Assembly: GCA_024508855.1 (NCBI GenBank)
Contig: JANINJ010000006.1
Span: 102,301 to 166,300 of the forward strand
Reading direction: 5' to 3'
DNA from: Xanthobacteraceae bacterium
Lineage (GTDB): Bacteria; Pseudomonadota; Alphaproteobacteria; Rhizobiales; Xanthobacteraceae
DNA: 64,000 bases
This document shows, piece by piece, positions 34,762 through 45,103 of the stretch; within the stretch, counting starts at the first letter, position 1, and every line of letters begins with the position of its first letter. Both the position numbers and the translations under genes were made by a program. The notes below the pieces were generated by a model. That model ran no database searches. It was not told where the DNA came from and was given only the letters and a program-made list of their open reading frames with translations.

Positions 34762-35544
34762 ATGGGCAATCCAACTGCGGCGATCCACACCTCGGCAGCC
34801 ACCGGCTTCGCTGCGAAGGCTGACAGATATGTCCGCGGGCGCCCCGACTACCCGGATGAAATTGTATCGTGGCTGCAGAATCGACTGGGCTTGAAAGCGG
34901 GAAAGGTCGCGCTCGATCTCGGTGCAGGGACCGGAAAATTCACCGCCTATCTTGTCAAGACCGGCGCGCAGGTGATCGCGGTCGAGCCGGTTCAGCAGAT
35001 GCGAGAACAACTCAGCCGGAAGCTTCCCGACATCGATGCGCGCGACGGCACGGCCGTTTCCATTCCGCTGCCGGATGCATCGGTCGATGCGGTGACCTGC
35101 GCGCAGGCCTTTCACTGGTTCGGCACCCGGCAAGCGCTTGCGGAAATCTGTCGCGTGCTGAAGCCCGGCGGCAAGCTCGGCCTGATCTGGAATATGCGCG
35201 ACGAGAGCGTCGACTGGATCGCAAAGCTGACGCACATCATCACGCCCTATGAAGGCGACACGCCACGTTTCGCCAAAGGCACCTGGAAAGAGGCTTTCCC
35301 GTTCGACGGATTATGTCCGCTTCGGGAAGATCACTTCCGGCACAGCCATACCGGATCGCCGGAAGATGTGATCATCGACCGGGTGCGATCGACCAGCTTC
35401 ATCGCCGCGCTGCCGCCGGACGAGGAAGCGAAGGTCGTCACGCAGCTTCGCGCGCTGATCGCTGCAACGCCCGCGCTTGCGGGAAAGGACGTGATCAGCG
35501 TGCCTTACGACACCGTGGCATTCTGGGCGGAGAAGATTGCGTGA
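34762..35544 (+). CDS. Class I SAM-dependent methyltransferase
   Basis: A 260-residue methyltransferase with motif I VALDLGAGTGKFTAYL (about 49-64), an acidic residue at the end of the second strand (VIAVEPVQQM) and a post-I motif DAVTCAQAFHWF. The overall pattern resembles the SmtA/UbiE-like small-molecule methyltransferases that act on unknown substrates. The start GNPTAAIHTSA is preferred at ATG 34762; upstream in-frame sequence runs through the terminator region. Convergent with argG. Confidence 0.85.
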   Translation: MGNPTAAIHTSAATGFAAKADRYVRGRPDYPDEIVSWLQNRLGLKAGKVALDLGAGTGKFTAYLVKTGAQVIAVEPVQQMREQLSRKLPDIDARDGTAVSIPLPDASVDAVTCAQAFHWFGTRQALAEICRVLKPGGKLGLIWNMRDESVDWIAKLTHIITPYEGDTPRFAKGTWKEAFPFDGLCPLREDHFRHSHTGSPEDVIIDRVRSTSFIAALPPDEEAKVVTQLRALIAATPALAGKDVISVPYDTVAFWAEKIA

Positions 35545-35557
35545 GCAACCGCGCGCT

Positions 35558-36943
<1,386 letters not shown>

Positions 36944-36978
36944 TCAAACTTCGCGCCACCGGGCACGCGTTTAAATGC

Positions 36979-37755
36979 TTACAGCAATGGCACCGGGCCG
37001 ACATCGCGGCCGAACAATTTGCGGCTCCAGCGGTACCCCGGCCAGGCCAGGCGCGTCAGCGCAGCGTCAATTCGGTCGTCGGTGGTCCGGGTCGAGGCCC
37101 ACCGGTAGATGATCCCATGAAGCAACCAGATCACCAGAAACGTCACGAGGCCCGCAATCGACACGTCAGTGAAGAAATGGCCGCCGAACGCCATGCGCAA
37201 TCCGCTGGTGACGACGCCGAACACGACGGCAGCGGTATAGGCCAGCGGCCGCCAGCTCGGCGGCGCGAGCGCGGCGGGCGCCAGTGTCCAGAACGAGGTG
37301 GCGCCTTCGCCGGAAATGAACGAACAGTTCTTCGGGCAGCGCCCGCGCGGGTCCCACCACGCCACGAAGGGCAGCGATCCGCTGAACTCCGTGACGGAAA
37401 CGGGGCGGGGCCGACCCCAGAAACTCTTGAAGGTGAAGTTGGTCAATACACCGGCGGACAGGAACATCGTCAGCAGCAGGAACGCAACGGTACGGCCGCG
37501 GACCAGCAGCGGCCGATCGGGCCGGATGAATTTCATGATTAGCGCGACAATCGACGGCAGCGCGAAGGCCCATGCGATCCACATCGCGGCGTTACGCGCA
37601 AAATCCGCGCCGCGATTGAGGCGCAGCGGAAAATCGTGGATCGCGGGATCGTAGAACAGCGAGGCGAGGCGCAGATCCAGCTCCGGGTGCACGCCGAACA
37701 CCACCCCGATGATGAGCGCGAGGCCGAGCGCAATGAAAAGTCCGGTTCGGTTCAT
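36979..37755 (-). CDS. PAP2-family phosphatase (lipid phosphatase type)
   Basis: A 258-residue inner-membrane protein with about six helices. PAP2 motifs in order: KSFWGRPRP (KxxxxxxRP-type), CSFISGEGATSFW (motif 2) and RMAFGGHFFTDVS (SRx5HxxxD-type). Motif 2 reads SGE where most PAP2 enzymes have PSGH, so the usual general-acid histidine is replaced. Related alphaproteobacterial proteins dephosphorylate lipid A or undecaprenyl pyrophosphate; the substrate here is unknown. The start at 37755 is supported by a hydrophobic N-terminus; the longer frame crosses a repeat. Confidence 0.83.
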   Translation of the reverse strand: MNRTGLFIALGLALIIGVVFGVHPELDLRLASLFYDPAIHDFPLRLNRGADFARNAAMWIAWAFALPSIVALIMKFIRPDRPLLVRGRTVAFLLLTMFLSAGVLTNFTFKSFWGRPRPVSVTEFSGSLPFVAWWDPRGRCPKNCSFISGEGATSFWTLAPAALAPPSWRPLAYTAAVVFGVVTSGLRMAFGGHFFTDVSIAGLVTFLVIWLLHGIIYRWASTRTTDDRIDAALTRLAWPGYRWSRKLFGRDVGPVPLL

Positions 37756-37764
37756 GGGCGGGGT

Positions 37765-37806
37765 TATAGCGTTTTCAAGGAAAGTGGAAACCGGTGAGCG
37801 CAAAGA
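37765..37806 (-). repeat. Degenerate copy of repeat family B
   Basis: TATAGCGTTTTCAAGG...GTGGAAACCGGT resembles the reverse complement of the 19871 and 20656 elements (TAGAGCGTTTTCAAGC...GTGGATACCGGT), including the ACCGGT core. It lies in the gap between the PAP2 gene and the next gene upstream. Confidence 0.6.
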
Positions 37807-37811
37807 ACCGA

Positions 37812-38291
37812 TCAGGATGGCGGCATGGGCGGCGCCGGCGGCGGGACGCGGCGCGGCGGTTCGCGCCATGCGCCGGCATTGCGTCCGGCGATCAGCCAGT
37901 AGACCACGCCGGCGACGATCCCGGCCCCGGTCATGATCTCGAGTTGACGCCGCACAATGCCCTCGAACTGCATCGTACCGGGATCGAACGGCACGAGACC
38001 AAGATAGCAGGCCAGACCGACGATCGCGCCGCCCACCGCATAGGCCAGCAGCCGTCGGACGTAGAACGCTTCGGTGATGGCGACGATCAGCATGGCCGGC
38101 ACCAATGCAAAGCCGCTGACAAAAATGAAGCCGAATCCGAGCACGATATTCAACGCATCCGGATCGATCGGGCCGACCGAGAGTTCGCTCCAGTCGGGAA
38201 ACAGCAGCGCCATGACGACGATCGCGCCCGCCGCGAAACAGGCGAACAAAAATCCGAATAGGATGGCGAACAGCCGGCCGATCAGCGCCAT
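37812..38291 (-). CDS. Integral membrane protein of unknown function
   Basis: A 159-residue protein with four hydrophobic helices (first LIGRLFAILFGFLFACFAAGAIV) and a Pro/Arg-rich C-terminus ending PPPAPPMPPS. I recognise no family. The ATG at 38291 fits; the long frame to 38504 overlaps rlmN out of frame and is not real. It starts 8 bases after the rlmN stop, so it is co-transcribed with rlmN and perhaps with the PAP2 gene below. Confidence 0.75.
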   Translation of the reverse strand: MALIGRLFAILFGFLFACFAAGAIVVMALLFPDWSELSVGPIDPDALNIVLGFGFIFVSGFALVPAMLIVAITEAFYVRRLLAYAVGGAIVGLACYLGLVPFDPGTMQFEGIVRRQLEIMTGAGIVAGVVYWLIAGRNAGAWREPPRRVPPPAPPMPPS

Positions 38292-38299
38292 CGGCTTCG

Positions 38300-39559
38300 T
38301 CAATCCGTCATCGCCATGGCGCGCAGCGCCTGGCGTTCGCGCGCGGACAGTTTCTCGGTTTCCGACTTGAGCTGGCCGCAGGCGGCGAGGATGTCGCGGC
38401 CGCGCGGGGTACGCACCGGCGACGAATAACCGGCGTTGAAGACGTATTCGGAGAACTTCTCGATCTGCTCCCAGTCGGAGCATTCGTAGACCGAACCGGG
38501 CCACGGATTGAACGGGATCAGGTTGATCTTGGCCGGAATGCCCTTGAGCAGCTTCACCAGCAGCTTGGCATCGTCGAGCGAATCGTTGACGCCCTTCAGC
38601 ATCACGTATTCGAACGTGATGCGGCGTGCATTCGATGCGCCGGGATAATCGCGGCAGGCCTGCAGCAATTCGGCGATCGGATATTTGCGGTTCAGCGGCA
38701 CCAGCTCATCGCGGAGTTCATCGCGCACCGCGTGCAGCGAGATCGCCAGCGACACGCCGATTTCCGCGCCGGTGCGCGCGATATTCGGCACCACGCCGGA
38801 TGTAGACAGGGTGATGCGGCGCTTCGAGATGCCGATGCCGTCGCCATCCGCGACGATCAGCAGCGCATCGCGCACCGCGTCGAAATTATACAGCGGCTCG
38901 CCCATGCCCATCATGACGATGTTGCTGACGAGACGGCGTGTACCCTCGCCTTGTGGCGCAGCCCCCGAGGACACCCAGTCGCCCAGCCGATCGCGCGCCA
39001 CCATGATCTGGCCGACGATCTCGCTCGCTGTGAGGTTCCGCACCAGGCGTTGTGTGCCGGTGTGACAGAATGAGCAGTTCAACGTGCAGCCCACCTGCGA
39101 CGACACGCACAGCGTGCCGCGGTCGGTCTCCGGAATGTAGACGCATTCGACCTCGTGCGCCTTCTCGCCGGCGAGCCCGCTCGGCAGGCGCAGCAACCAC
39201 TTGCGTGTACCGTCGTTGGAAATCTGTTCGGCGACCACTTCGGGCCGCGCCACGGTGAAATGGCTGGCGAGTTCCGCACGCATCTCCTTCGAGATGGTGG
39301 TCATCGCGTCGAAGTCCTGCACCCCGCGCACATACATCCAGTGCCAGAGTTGCTGCACGCGCATCTTGCGTTGCGCGGGCGGGACGCCGATGCCGGCGAG
39401 CTTGTCCGTGAGTTCGGCGCGGGACAGGCCGATCAGCGACGGCTGGGCGAGCGCCACATAGGACTCCAGCGCAACCTTCTCCAACGGCGCATTGGCGCGC
39501 GCGAGGTTCTCGCTGGCACGGCGCGGCAAGGCATTGGCCTCAGTCGAAGTCCGGGTCAT
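38300..39559 (-). CDS. rlmN: 23S rRNA (A2503-C2)/tRNA methyltransferase RlmN
   Basis: Radical-SAM enzyme that methylates C2 of A2503 in 23S rRNA and A37 in some tRNAs. The 419 residues have the CxxxCxxC cluster motif [14 protein letters not shown], the upstream [22 protein letters not shown], and the C-terminal [19 protein letters not shown] with the second catalytic cysteine. It is about 30 residues longer than E. coli RlmN at the N-terminus. It heads a unit with the small membrane protein. Confidence 0.96.
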   Translation of the reverse strand: MTRTSTEANALPRRASENLARANAPLEKVALESYVALAQPSLIGLSRAELTDKLAGIGVPPAQRKMRVQQLWHWMYVRGVQDFDAMTTISKEMRAELASHFTVARPEVVAEQISNDGTRKWLLRLPSGLAGEKAHEVECVYIPETDRGTLCVSSQVGCTLNCSFCHTGTQRLVRNLTASEIVGQIMVARDRLGDWVSSGAAPQGEGTRRLVSNIVMMGMGEPLYNFDAVRDALLIVADGDGIGISKRRITLSTSGVVPNIARTGAEIGVSLAISLHAVRDELRDELVPLNRKYPIAELLQACRDYPGASNARRITFEYVMLKGVNDSLDDAKLLVKLLKGIPAKINLIPFNPWPGSVYECSDWEQIEKFSEYVFNAGYSSPVRTPRGRDILAACGQLKSETEKLSARERQALRAMAMTD

Positions 39560-39741
39560 GGGTTCACGTTACTCGGTCAGCGCTCGAAAGATGGCCCTGA
39601 CATAAGCCTTTCGGCCGCCGCTGGAAAGGCGATCAGGGCCGGAACGGCCATTTACGCGCTTTGGAACCCGACGCGACCGCTCAAACCATAATGATTTCAG
39701 GTGGATGCGCCACGACCGTCATTGCTAAACCCGGAGCGCCC

Positions 39742-40317
39742 TTACCGGCACTCCTGCGCGACGCGGTCCAGCGCCTGCGACAGGCCCTTCAGCGAGAATA
39801 CGTCGGTAGTCTGCGTGCCCTTGGCGGATGCCGCCTTGACGGTGAGATCGGCACTCTTGCGCATGCCCTCGACCAGCTTGGCCTCCTCGGCCGCGTTCTT
39901 GATCCAGAGACCATCGCCTTGGGTATACATGGCGTATTTCGCACCGCCGACCTCGAGCATCGAGTCCGATCCCGGTTTGGCCGGGTAGCCGATATTGATG
40001 GAGACCTCGTTCGTCACCTTCTCTGCGGGGCGCGTCGAGATGAAAGCATAGGCCGGATCGCGCGGACGATTCGGCGGGTTGGTTTTCGACGACGAGGGCT
40101 TGGCGAGCGCGAAGCAGACTTTCTTGCCGCCGGGTGACGCCGTGTAGGCACCCCAGCTGCCGAACTGGCCGAGCAGCGTCGGCTCGGCGCCGCCCGCGGC
40201 GCGCCCGGCTTCATGCCGTGCACCTCTCTTCGACGCACCTTGCGCCAGCGCGAGAGTCGAACTCCCGCACACCAGCGCACCGGCCGTCAAAATTATCAGC
40301 GTTCGCCGCACGGACAT
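39742..40317 (-). CDS. Invasion-associated locus B (IalB) family exported protein
   Basis: A 191-residue protein with a signal peptide (about 1-25, ALAQG) and the IalB-family pattern GQFGSWGAYTASPGGKKVCFAL, then AYAFISTRPAEKVTNEVSI and two cysteines (KVCF and the final AQECR) likely forming a disulfide. The name comes from Bartonella, where IalB is linked to erythrocyte invasion; in free-living Bradyrhizobiaceae it is a generic exported protein of unknown role. Confidence 0.85.
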   Translation of the reverse strand: MSVRRTLIILTAGALVCGSSTLALAQGASKRGARHEAGRAAGGAEPTLLGQFGSWGAYTASPGGKKVCFALAKPSSSKTNPPNRPRDPAYAFISTRPAEKVTNEVSINIGYPAKPGSDSMLEVGGAKYAMYTQGDGLWIKNAAEEAKLVEGMRKSADLTVKAASAKGTQTTDVFSLKGLSQALDRVAQECR

Positions 40318-40445
40318 ACCGGGCCTCGTTCTCGCACCATTGTGACTGGAAGATGGCTTCGCATTCGTCGTCGCCCCGAATCGTCAATAAACACGGGAAA
40401 GCCCGCATTGTGAAGTGCGACAACATTACGAGCTGTTCATGCATC

Positions 40446-41282
40446 TTACTTGTTGCGCGCGGCTTGCCGCTGGCGCTCCCATTGCGCATCGGTCCATTGC
40501 AGCAAGTCTTCCGCGCCCGAACTGCGCAGATGCGAGCCGCCATCCTGCACCACCATCTCGCCGTTGATGTAGGAAGCCTGATCGGAAATCAGGAAGCTCG
40601 CGAGGTTGGCGAGTTCGCTGTGCTCGCCGACGCGCCCCAGCGGATTCTTCGAGGCGCCATCGTCGCGGCCTTCGGGCCGCAACTGTCCCGACGCGCCCGG
40701 CGTGGGAAACGATCCCGGCGCGATGGCGACAGTGCGAATGCCTTTCGGTCCCCACTCTACCGCGAGGCTCTTCGTCATCGCCAGGATGCCGGATTTCGCC
40801 ATCGCCGATGGCACGGTGAAGGCGCGCCCGGTGATCGTCGATGTCGAGAGAATGCTGAGCACTACGCCGCAATGCTTCGTGTCGATCCAGCGCCGCCCGG
40901 CGCCGAGCGTGCAATACAACGTGCCGTGCAGTGTCGGCGCGAGAATCGCATCGGCGGCACGCGCCGACAGATGTTCGGTCTGCGCGATGAAAGTCGCGGC
41001 GGCATTGTTGATCAGCACGTCGAGCGGCGCGTCGCGCCAGATCGCATCCATCATCGCCTCGACGGACGCCGGATCGCGAATGTCGCATTGCGCGGTGTGG
41101 ACCGTTGCGCCGATCTCCTCACGCAGCCGTTGCGCGGTGGCTTCGAGCATCTCGATCCTGCGGCCGCAGACGACCAACGCAGCACCGAGTTCTCCGAAAC
41201 GCTTCGCCATCGCTGCGCCGAGACCCGAGCCTCCGCCGGTAATCAGTATCCGCTTGCCGGCAAGCAATCCTTTTTCGAACAT
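40446..41282 (-). CDS. SDR oxidoreductase resembling 2,4-dienoyl-CoA reductase
   Basis: A 278-residue NAD(P)-dependent SDR with ITGGGSGLGAAMAKRF at the start, LINNAAATF, and the block SAMAKSGILAMTKSLAVEW followed by GIRTVAIAPGSF. The usual SDR YxxxK is absent: the expected Tyr position reads Ser (SAMAK). This arrangement matches the peroxisomal/mitochondrial-type 2,4-dienoyl-CoA reductases, where Tyr and Lys sit differently, so a role in oxidation of unsaturated fatty acids is the best guess. The start at 41282 gives the conserved EKGLLAGKRILITGGG. Confidence 0.82.
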   Translation of the reverse strand: MFEKGLLAGKRILITGGGSGLGAAMAKRFGELGAALVVCGRRIEMLEATAQRLREEIGATVHTAQCDIRDPASVEAMMDAIWRDAPLDVLINNAAATFIAQTEHLSARAADAILAPTLHGTLYCTLGAGRRWIDTKHCGVVLSILSTSTITGRAFTVPSAMAKSGILAMTKSLAVEWGPKGIRTVAIAPGSFPTPGASGQLRPEGRDDGASKNPLGRVGEHSELANLASFLISDQASYINGEMVVQDGGSHLRSSGAEDLLQWTDAQWERQRQAARNK

Positions 41283-41496
41283 CGTTTGAAACTTTCGGTT
41301 GATCGGCCCGACCGGACACGCCGCGCCAAAAGCCTTGCCGCGCCGCACGATTCGAAACAGATTGTCGCCTGCCGCCAAATCCGGCAAGTAGCTGCAATGC
41401 GCGGTCTCCGCGTGCGAACTTCAGGCCGCACGAATTCCGTGTCTCGCAATTCTCGTGTGTTCTGAAAATCCGGCGTTCTAAAAATCAGGTGTGTCC

Positions 41497-42471
41497 ATGA
41501 AAGCGATCCTCTGCTCCCAGTATTGCGGCCCCGATGATCTCGTCCTTGCCGACGTTCCCGATCCGGTTGCCGGTCCCGGCGAGGCCGTGATCGCGATCAA
41601 GTCCGCGGCGCTGAACTTTTTCGACATCCTGATGATCCAAGGCAAATACCAGATCAAGCCACCGTTCCCGTTCTCGCCGTCGGCGGAAGTTGCTGGCGTC
41701 ATCGAAAGCGTCGGCGCGGGCGTCACCGACCTCAAGGTCGGCGATCGCGTGATGGCGTCATGCGGGCACAACGGCGCACGCGAGAAGATCGCACTGCCGG
41801 CATCATCGATCATCAAGATTCCGGACAATCTCGATTTCGATCGCGCTGCCGGCATCACCATCATCTATGGCACCACGCTGCATGCGCTCGAAGATCGTGC
41901 CAGCCCGAAGCCCGGCGAGACGTTGGCGGTACTCGGCGCGGCCGGCGGTACCGGGCTCGCAGCCTGCGAGATCGGCAAGCTGATGGGACTGAAGGTGATC
42001 GCTTGCGCATCGTCCGATGAAAAGCTTGCCTTTGCGAAGGAGCATGGCGCCGAGCTGACACTCAACTACAGCAAGGAGGACCTCAAGGAGGGTCTGAAAA
42101 AGCTGACCGGCGGCAAGGGTGTCGATATCGTGTATGACCCGGTTGGCGGCAGCTATTCCGAGGCCGCGCTGCGCGCCATCGCGTGGGAAGGCCGTTTCCT
42201 GGTGATTGGCTTCGCCGCCGGAGAAATTCCGAAGATGCCGCTCAATCTCGCGCTCTTAAAAGGCTGCGATATCCGCGGCGTATTCTGGGGCGCATGGACC
42301 AAGATCAATCCGCAGAAGAACCGCGCCAATCTCGAGAAGCTCGCCCGGTGGACTGCCGAGGGCAAGCTCTCGTCGCATGTCGACCGCACTTTCCCGCTGG
42401 CGCAGACCGCCGACGCACTCAAGGTGCTCGCCGGACGTCAGGCGATGGGCAAGGTGATCCTGCATCCGTAA
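41497..42471 (+). CDS. NADPH:quinone oxidoreductase-like zinc-independent alcohol dehydrogenase family protein
   Basis: A 324-residue medium-chain dehydrogenase with LADVPDPVAGPGEAVI near the start, the SAEVAGVIESVG strand and the NADPH-binding LAVLGAAGGTGLAACEIGKLMG. No structural zinc-ligand cysteines are seen, so it fits the quinone oxidoreductase/enoyl reductase branch. Divergent from the dienoyl-CoA-reductase-like SDR; both may act on acyl or enone substrates. The ATG at 41497 was preferred to the GTG at 41491. A palindromic repeat follows its stop. Confidence 0.88.
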   Translation: MKAILCSQYCGPDDLVLADVPDPVAGPGEAVIAIKSAALNFFDILMIQGKYQIKPPFPFSPSAEVAGVIESVGAGVTDLKVGDRVMASCGHNGAREKIALPASSIIKIPDNLDFDRAAGITIIYGTTLHALEDRASPKPGETLAVLGAAGGTGLAACEIGKLMGLKVIACASSDEKLAFAKEHGAELTLNYSKEDLKEGLKKLTGGKGVDIVYDPVGGSYSEAALRAIAWEGRFLVIGFAAGEIPKMPLNLALLKGCDIRGVFWGAWTKINPQKNRANLEKLARWTAEGKLSSHVDRTFPLAQTADALKVLAGRQAMGKVILHP

Positions 42472-42499
42472 GCGGTGCTTGAGCAGGAATCTATCTTTT

Positions 42500-42590
42500 C
42501 GTCATGGCCGGATTTGTTCCGGCCATCCACGTCTTGGTGGTATTTCGGGAAGCAAAGACGTGGATGGCCGGGACGAGCCCGGCCATGACG
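42500..42590. repeat. Palindromic mosaic repeat, family A, copy 2
   Basis: 91 bases from CGTCATGGCCGG to CCGGCCATGACG, with CCACGTCTT/AAGACGTGG inner arms forming a long near-perfect hairpin. It is the best-preserved copy in the window; it lies between the quinone oxidoreductase and YkvA genes. Confidence 0.88.
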
Positions 42591-42627
42591 AACTAATTCA
42601 CACTAGCTCACTTTGAGAGCTAGGCGC

Positions 42628-43008
42628 TCACGCCACACCGTCTTCCGCGAGCCCACGGTTGATCGCGGCGCGCGCGGCTTCCCGGTGGTCGGGGCGGATG
42701 TGGCTCGCCACGGTGCGGATCGCCGCGGCCAGCACGGCGGCATCATCGGTGAAGCCGAGCACCGGCAGCATATCGGGAATGAAATCGAACGGCAGGATGA
42801 AGTAGGCGATCGCACCGAGCAGCGCCATCTGCACATGACGCGGCGTCTGCCGGTCGAAGGCACAGTAATAGGCTGCCAGCAGATCCTCGGCGAACGGCAA
42901 CTGCGCTGCCACCCGCTTGAGCTTGCGCCAGAAATCGCGCCGCACGCGCGCGCTGTCCTTCGCCAGCCGTTCGGCCGGTCCGAAATTCAGGCCGTAGTCG
43001 CTCGCCAT
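42628..43008 (-). CDS. YkvA-family (DUF1232) membrane protein
   Basis: A 126-residue protein with the DUF1232 core QMALLGAIAYFILPFDFIPDMLPVLGF, containing the diagnostic YFxxPxDxxPD signature inside a hydrophobic segment. Function of the family is unknown. Monocistronic by spacing (73 bases to phhB). Confidence 0.88.
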   Translation of the reverse strand: MASDYGLNFGPAERLAKDSARVRRDFWRKLKRVAAQLPFAEDLLAAYYCAFDRQTPRHVQMALLGAIAYFILPFDFIPDMLPVLGFTDDAAVLAAAIRTVASHIRPDHREAARAAINRGLAEDGVA

Positions 43009-43081
43009 CGCCAGGTTCCCTCACGCGGCGCCATAGCCGCACCGGAAAAATGGTGATGTCACCCTTGCGCCGCAAGATTGC

Positions 43082-43387
43082 TCAGGCCACACCCAGTTGC
43101 GCTGCGACCGCGTCCATCGCCTTGGCGAGCGCTATATCCTTCGCCGTCACACCGCCAGCGTCATGGGTCGACAGTACTACCTCGACGGTCTTGTAGACGT
43201 TACGCCATTCCGGATGATGGTCGTTCTTCTCGGCGATCAATGCCACGCGCGCCATGAAGCCGAACGCCTCGTTGAAATCCTTGAACGTGAACGTCCGGGC
43301 GATCGCCTCGTGGCCGCTGGCCTCGGACCAGCCCTTGAGTTCCTTCAAAGTCGCCTTGCGCGCCTCCGCCGATAGTCGCTCCGCCAT
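43082..43387 (-). CDS. phhB: Pterin-4a-carbinolamine dehydratase
   Basis: A 101-residue protein matching the PCD/DCoH family: [20 protein letters not shown], then [20 protein letters not shown] (the conserved histidine pair and Pro-Glu-Trp) and [15 protein letters not shown]. It dehydrates 4a-hydroxytetrahydrobiopterin, recycling pterin for aromatic hydroxylases, but no phenylalanine hydroxylase is nearby. The ATG at 43387 has AGGAGGA upstream, confirming the start over the longer frame to 43645. Confidence 0.93.
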   Translation of the reverse strand: MAERLSAEARKATLKELKGWSEASGHEAIARTFTFKDFNEAFGFMARVALIAEKNDHHPEWRNVYKTVEVVLSTHDAGGVTAKDIALAKAMDAVAAQLGVA

Positions 43388-43506
43388 GGCCGTCCTCCTG
43401 TATCCGCTCCACCCTATCCTAACACCCCGGCGCCTAATTCCGATCCCGCCACAATAATGAACCAAAGGGCCGCCAGAGCTATCGCCATAGTAATCATGAC
43501 GATGAC

Positions 43507-45015
43507 GTGAAGCCGCGTCGCCGGATTGATCTGTTAGATTTCCGGACCGACCACGTTCATTGCAGTGGGCCGCTGAACTTGAGCACCTCTCGATCGCCTT
43601 CAGGACCGACCGGCGCAGAGCAAGCGGGATCGACGGCCCCGCCATCGCAGCGCTCGGTGCGACGCAAGATGACGATGATCACGCTGGCGGGGACGCTGGC
43701 GATCGTCGGTGCGGTGTCGGCTGCCTATTACTTCGCCATGCGGCCCGTCACCCTGCGGATCGCGGTCGGGCCTCCCAACAGCGAAGACGTCAAGGTGATC
43801 CAGGGCCTGACCCAGGCCTTCGCCCGGCAGCACAATTATGTGCGGCTGCGCCCGGTGCCGACCGAGGGTGCGGTCGCCAGCGCCACGGCGATCGCCAACC
43901 AGACGGCCGACCTCGCCGTCATCCGCGGCGACCTCGAGGTTCCGAAAAATGCCCAGGCCGTGGCGACGCTGCGCAAGAACGTCGCCGTGCTGTGGGTGCC
44001 GCCGCCCGTCAAGACGCCGGGCAAGAAGGCCGCGCCGAAGATCACCAAGATCGCGCAACTCGCGGGCCGCCGCATCGGCGTGATCGGGAAAACGCCGGCC
44101 AACGTCAATCTGCTCAAGGTGATCGTGGAGCAGTACGGCGTCGACTTCAGCAAACTCGACATCGTCCAGTTCTCGACGACCGAAGCGGCAGACGCGGTGA
44201 AGGCCCACAAGGCCGACGTGTTCCTCGCCGCCGGGCCGGTCAACAGCAAGATCACGACCGAAGCGGTCAACGCGACAGCGCGCGAGGGCACGCCGACCTT
44301 CCTCGCGATCGACTCCGCGGATGCGATCTCGCAAAATCATCCGGTCTACGATGCCGCCGAAATCCCCGCCGGCACCTATGGCGGATCGCCGCCACGGCCG
44401 GAGGAGGAAGTCAAGACCATCAGCTTCGCGCATCACATCGTGGCCCGCAAAGGGCTGTCGGATACCACCGTCGCCGCCTTCGCCCGGCAACTGTTCGCGA
44501 TCCGGCAGGCGGTGATGTCGGAATTCCCGCTGGCCGCCAAGATCGAAACGCCCGACACCGACAAGGATGCCGTGATCCCGGTGCATCCCGGTGCCGCGGC
44601 CTATGTCGACGGCGAAGAAAAATCCTTCATGGATCGCTATAGCGATTACATCTGGTGGGCGCTGATGGCGATGTCGGCGCTGGGCTCGCTGGGCGCCTGG
44701 TTCGCGAGCTACCTGCGGAAGGACGAGCGCACCACGACTACGTCGCTGCGCGGCCGGCTGCTCGACATGCTGGCAGCCGCACGGCAAAGCGGGTCGCTCG
44801 AAGAGCTGGACCGGATGCAAGGCGAGGCCGACGACATCATGCGCAACACGCTCGACTGCTTCGAGCGCGGCGGCATCGAGGAAGGCTCGTTGACTGCCTT
44901 CAACATCGCGCTGGAGCAGTTCCACAACGCCGTCGCCGACCGCAAGGCGCTCCTGCTGACGATGCCGCCCGATGCGCCGAAGTCGAACGTGCAACTGATC
45001 GCCAATGCGTCGTAA
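43507..45015 (+). CDS. TAXI-family TRAP transporter binding protein with extra membrane segments
   Basis: A 502-residue protein. After a poorly conserved N-terminal stretch, one transmembrane segment (about 55-77) is followed by a TAXI-type substrate-binding domain (about 80-380; [35 protein letters not shown], the glycine-rich [16 protein letters not shown] and [15 protein letters not shown]), a second transmembrane helix (about 385-405) and a roughly 95-residue cytoplasmic helical tail. Ordinary TAXI proteins are soluble and work with a TRAP permease; no permease gene is nearby. The start is uncertain: 43507 is GTG, with downstream alternatives near the first helix. Confidence 0.75.
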   Translation: MKPRRRIDLLDFRTDHVHCSGPLNLSTSRSPSGPTGAEQAGSTAPPSQRSVRRKMTMITLAGTLAIVGAVSAAYYFAMRPVTLRIAVGPPNSEDVKVIQGLTQAFARQHNYVRLRPVPTEGAVASATAIANQTADLAVIRGDLEVPKNAQAVATLRKNVAVLWVPPPVKTPGKKAAPKITKIAQLAGRRIGVIGKTPANVNLLKVIVEQYGVDFSKLDIVQFSTTEAADAVKAHKADVFLAAGPVNSKITTEAVNATAREGTPTFLAIDSADAISQNHPVYDAAEIPAGTYGGSPPRPEEEVKTISFAHHIVARKGLSDTTVAAFARQLFAIRQAVMSEFPLAAKIETPDTDKDAVIPVHPGAAAYVDGEEKSFMDRYSDYIWWALMAMSALGSLGAWFASYLRKDERTTTTSLRGRLLDMLAAARQSGSLEELDRMQGEADDIMRNTLDCFERGGIEEGSLTAFNIALEQFHNAVADRKALLLTMPPDAPKSNVQLIANAS

Positions 45016-45103
45016 CGGAAACGTCACACAACCTTTCTCTACCTGTCAGATCCGCGCCGCATGGTGGAATCCTCTTTAGGAAGATTCCATTCTCGGAGGA
45101 TTC

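Noticed and set aside
43600-45027. Minus-strand frame of 475 codons opposite the TAXI gene
   Set aside because: Composition (Arg/His/Asp-rich) is typical of antisense shadows; the plus strand encodes a coherent TAXI domain with transmembrane helices.
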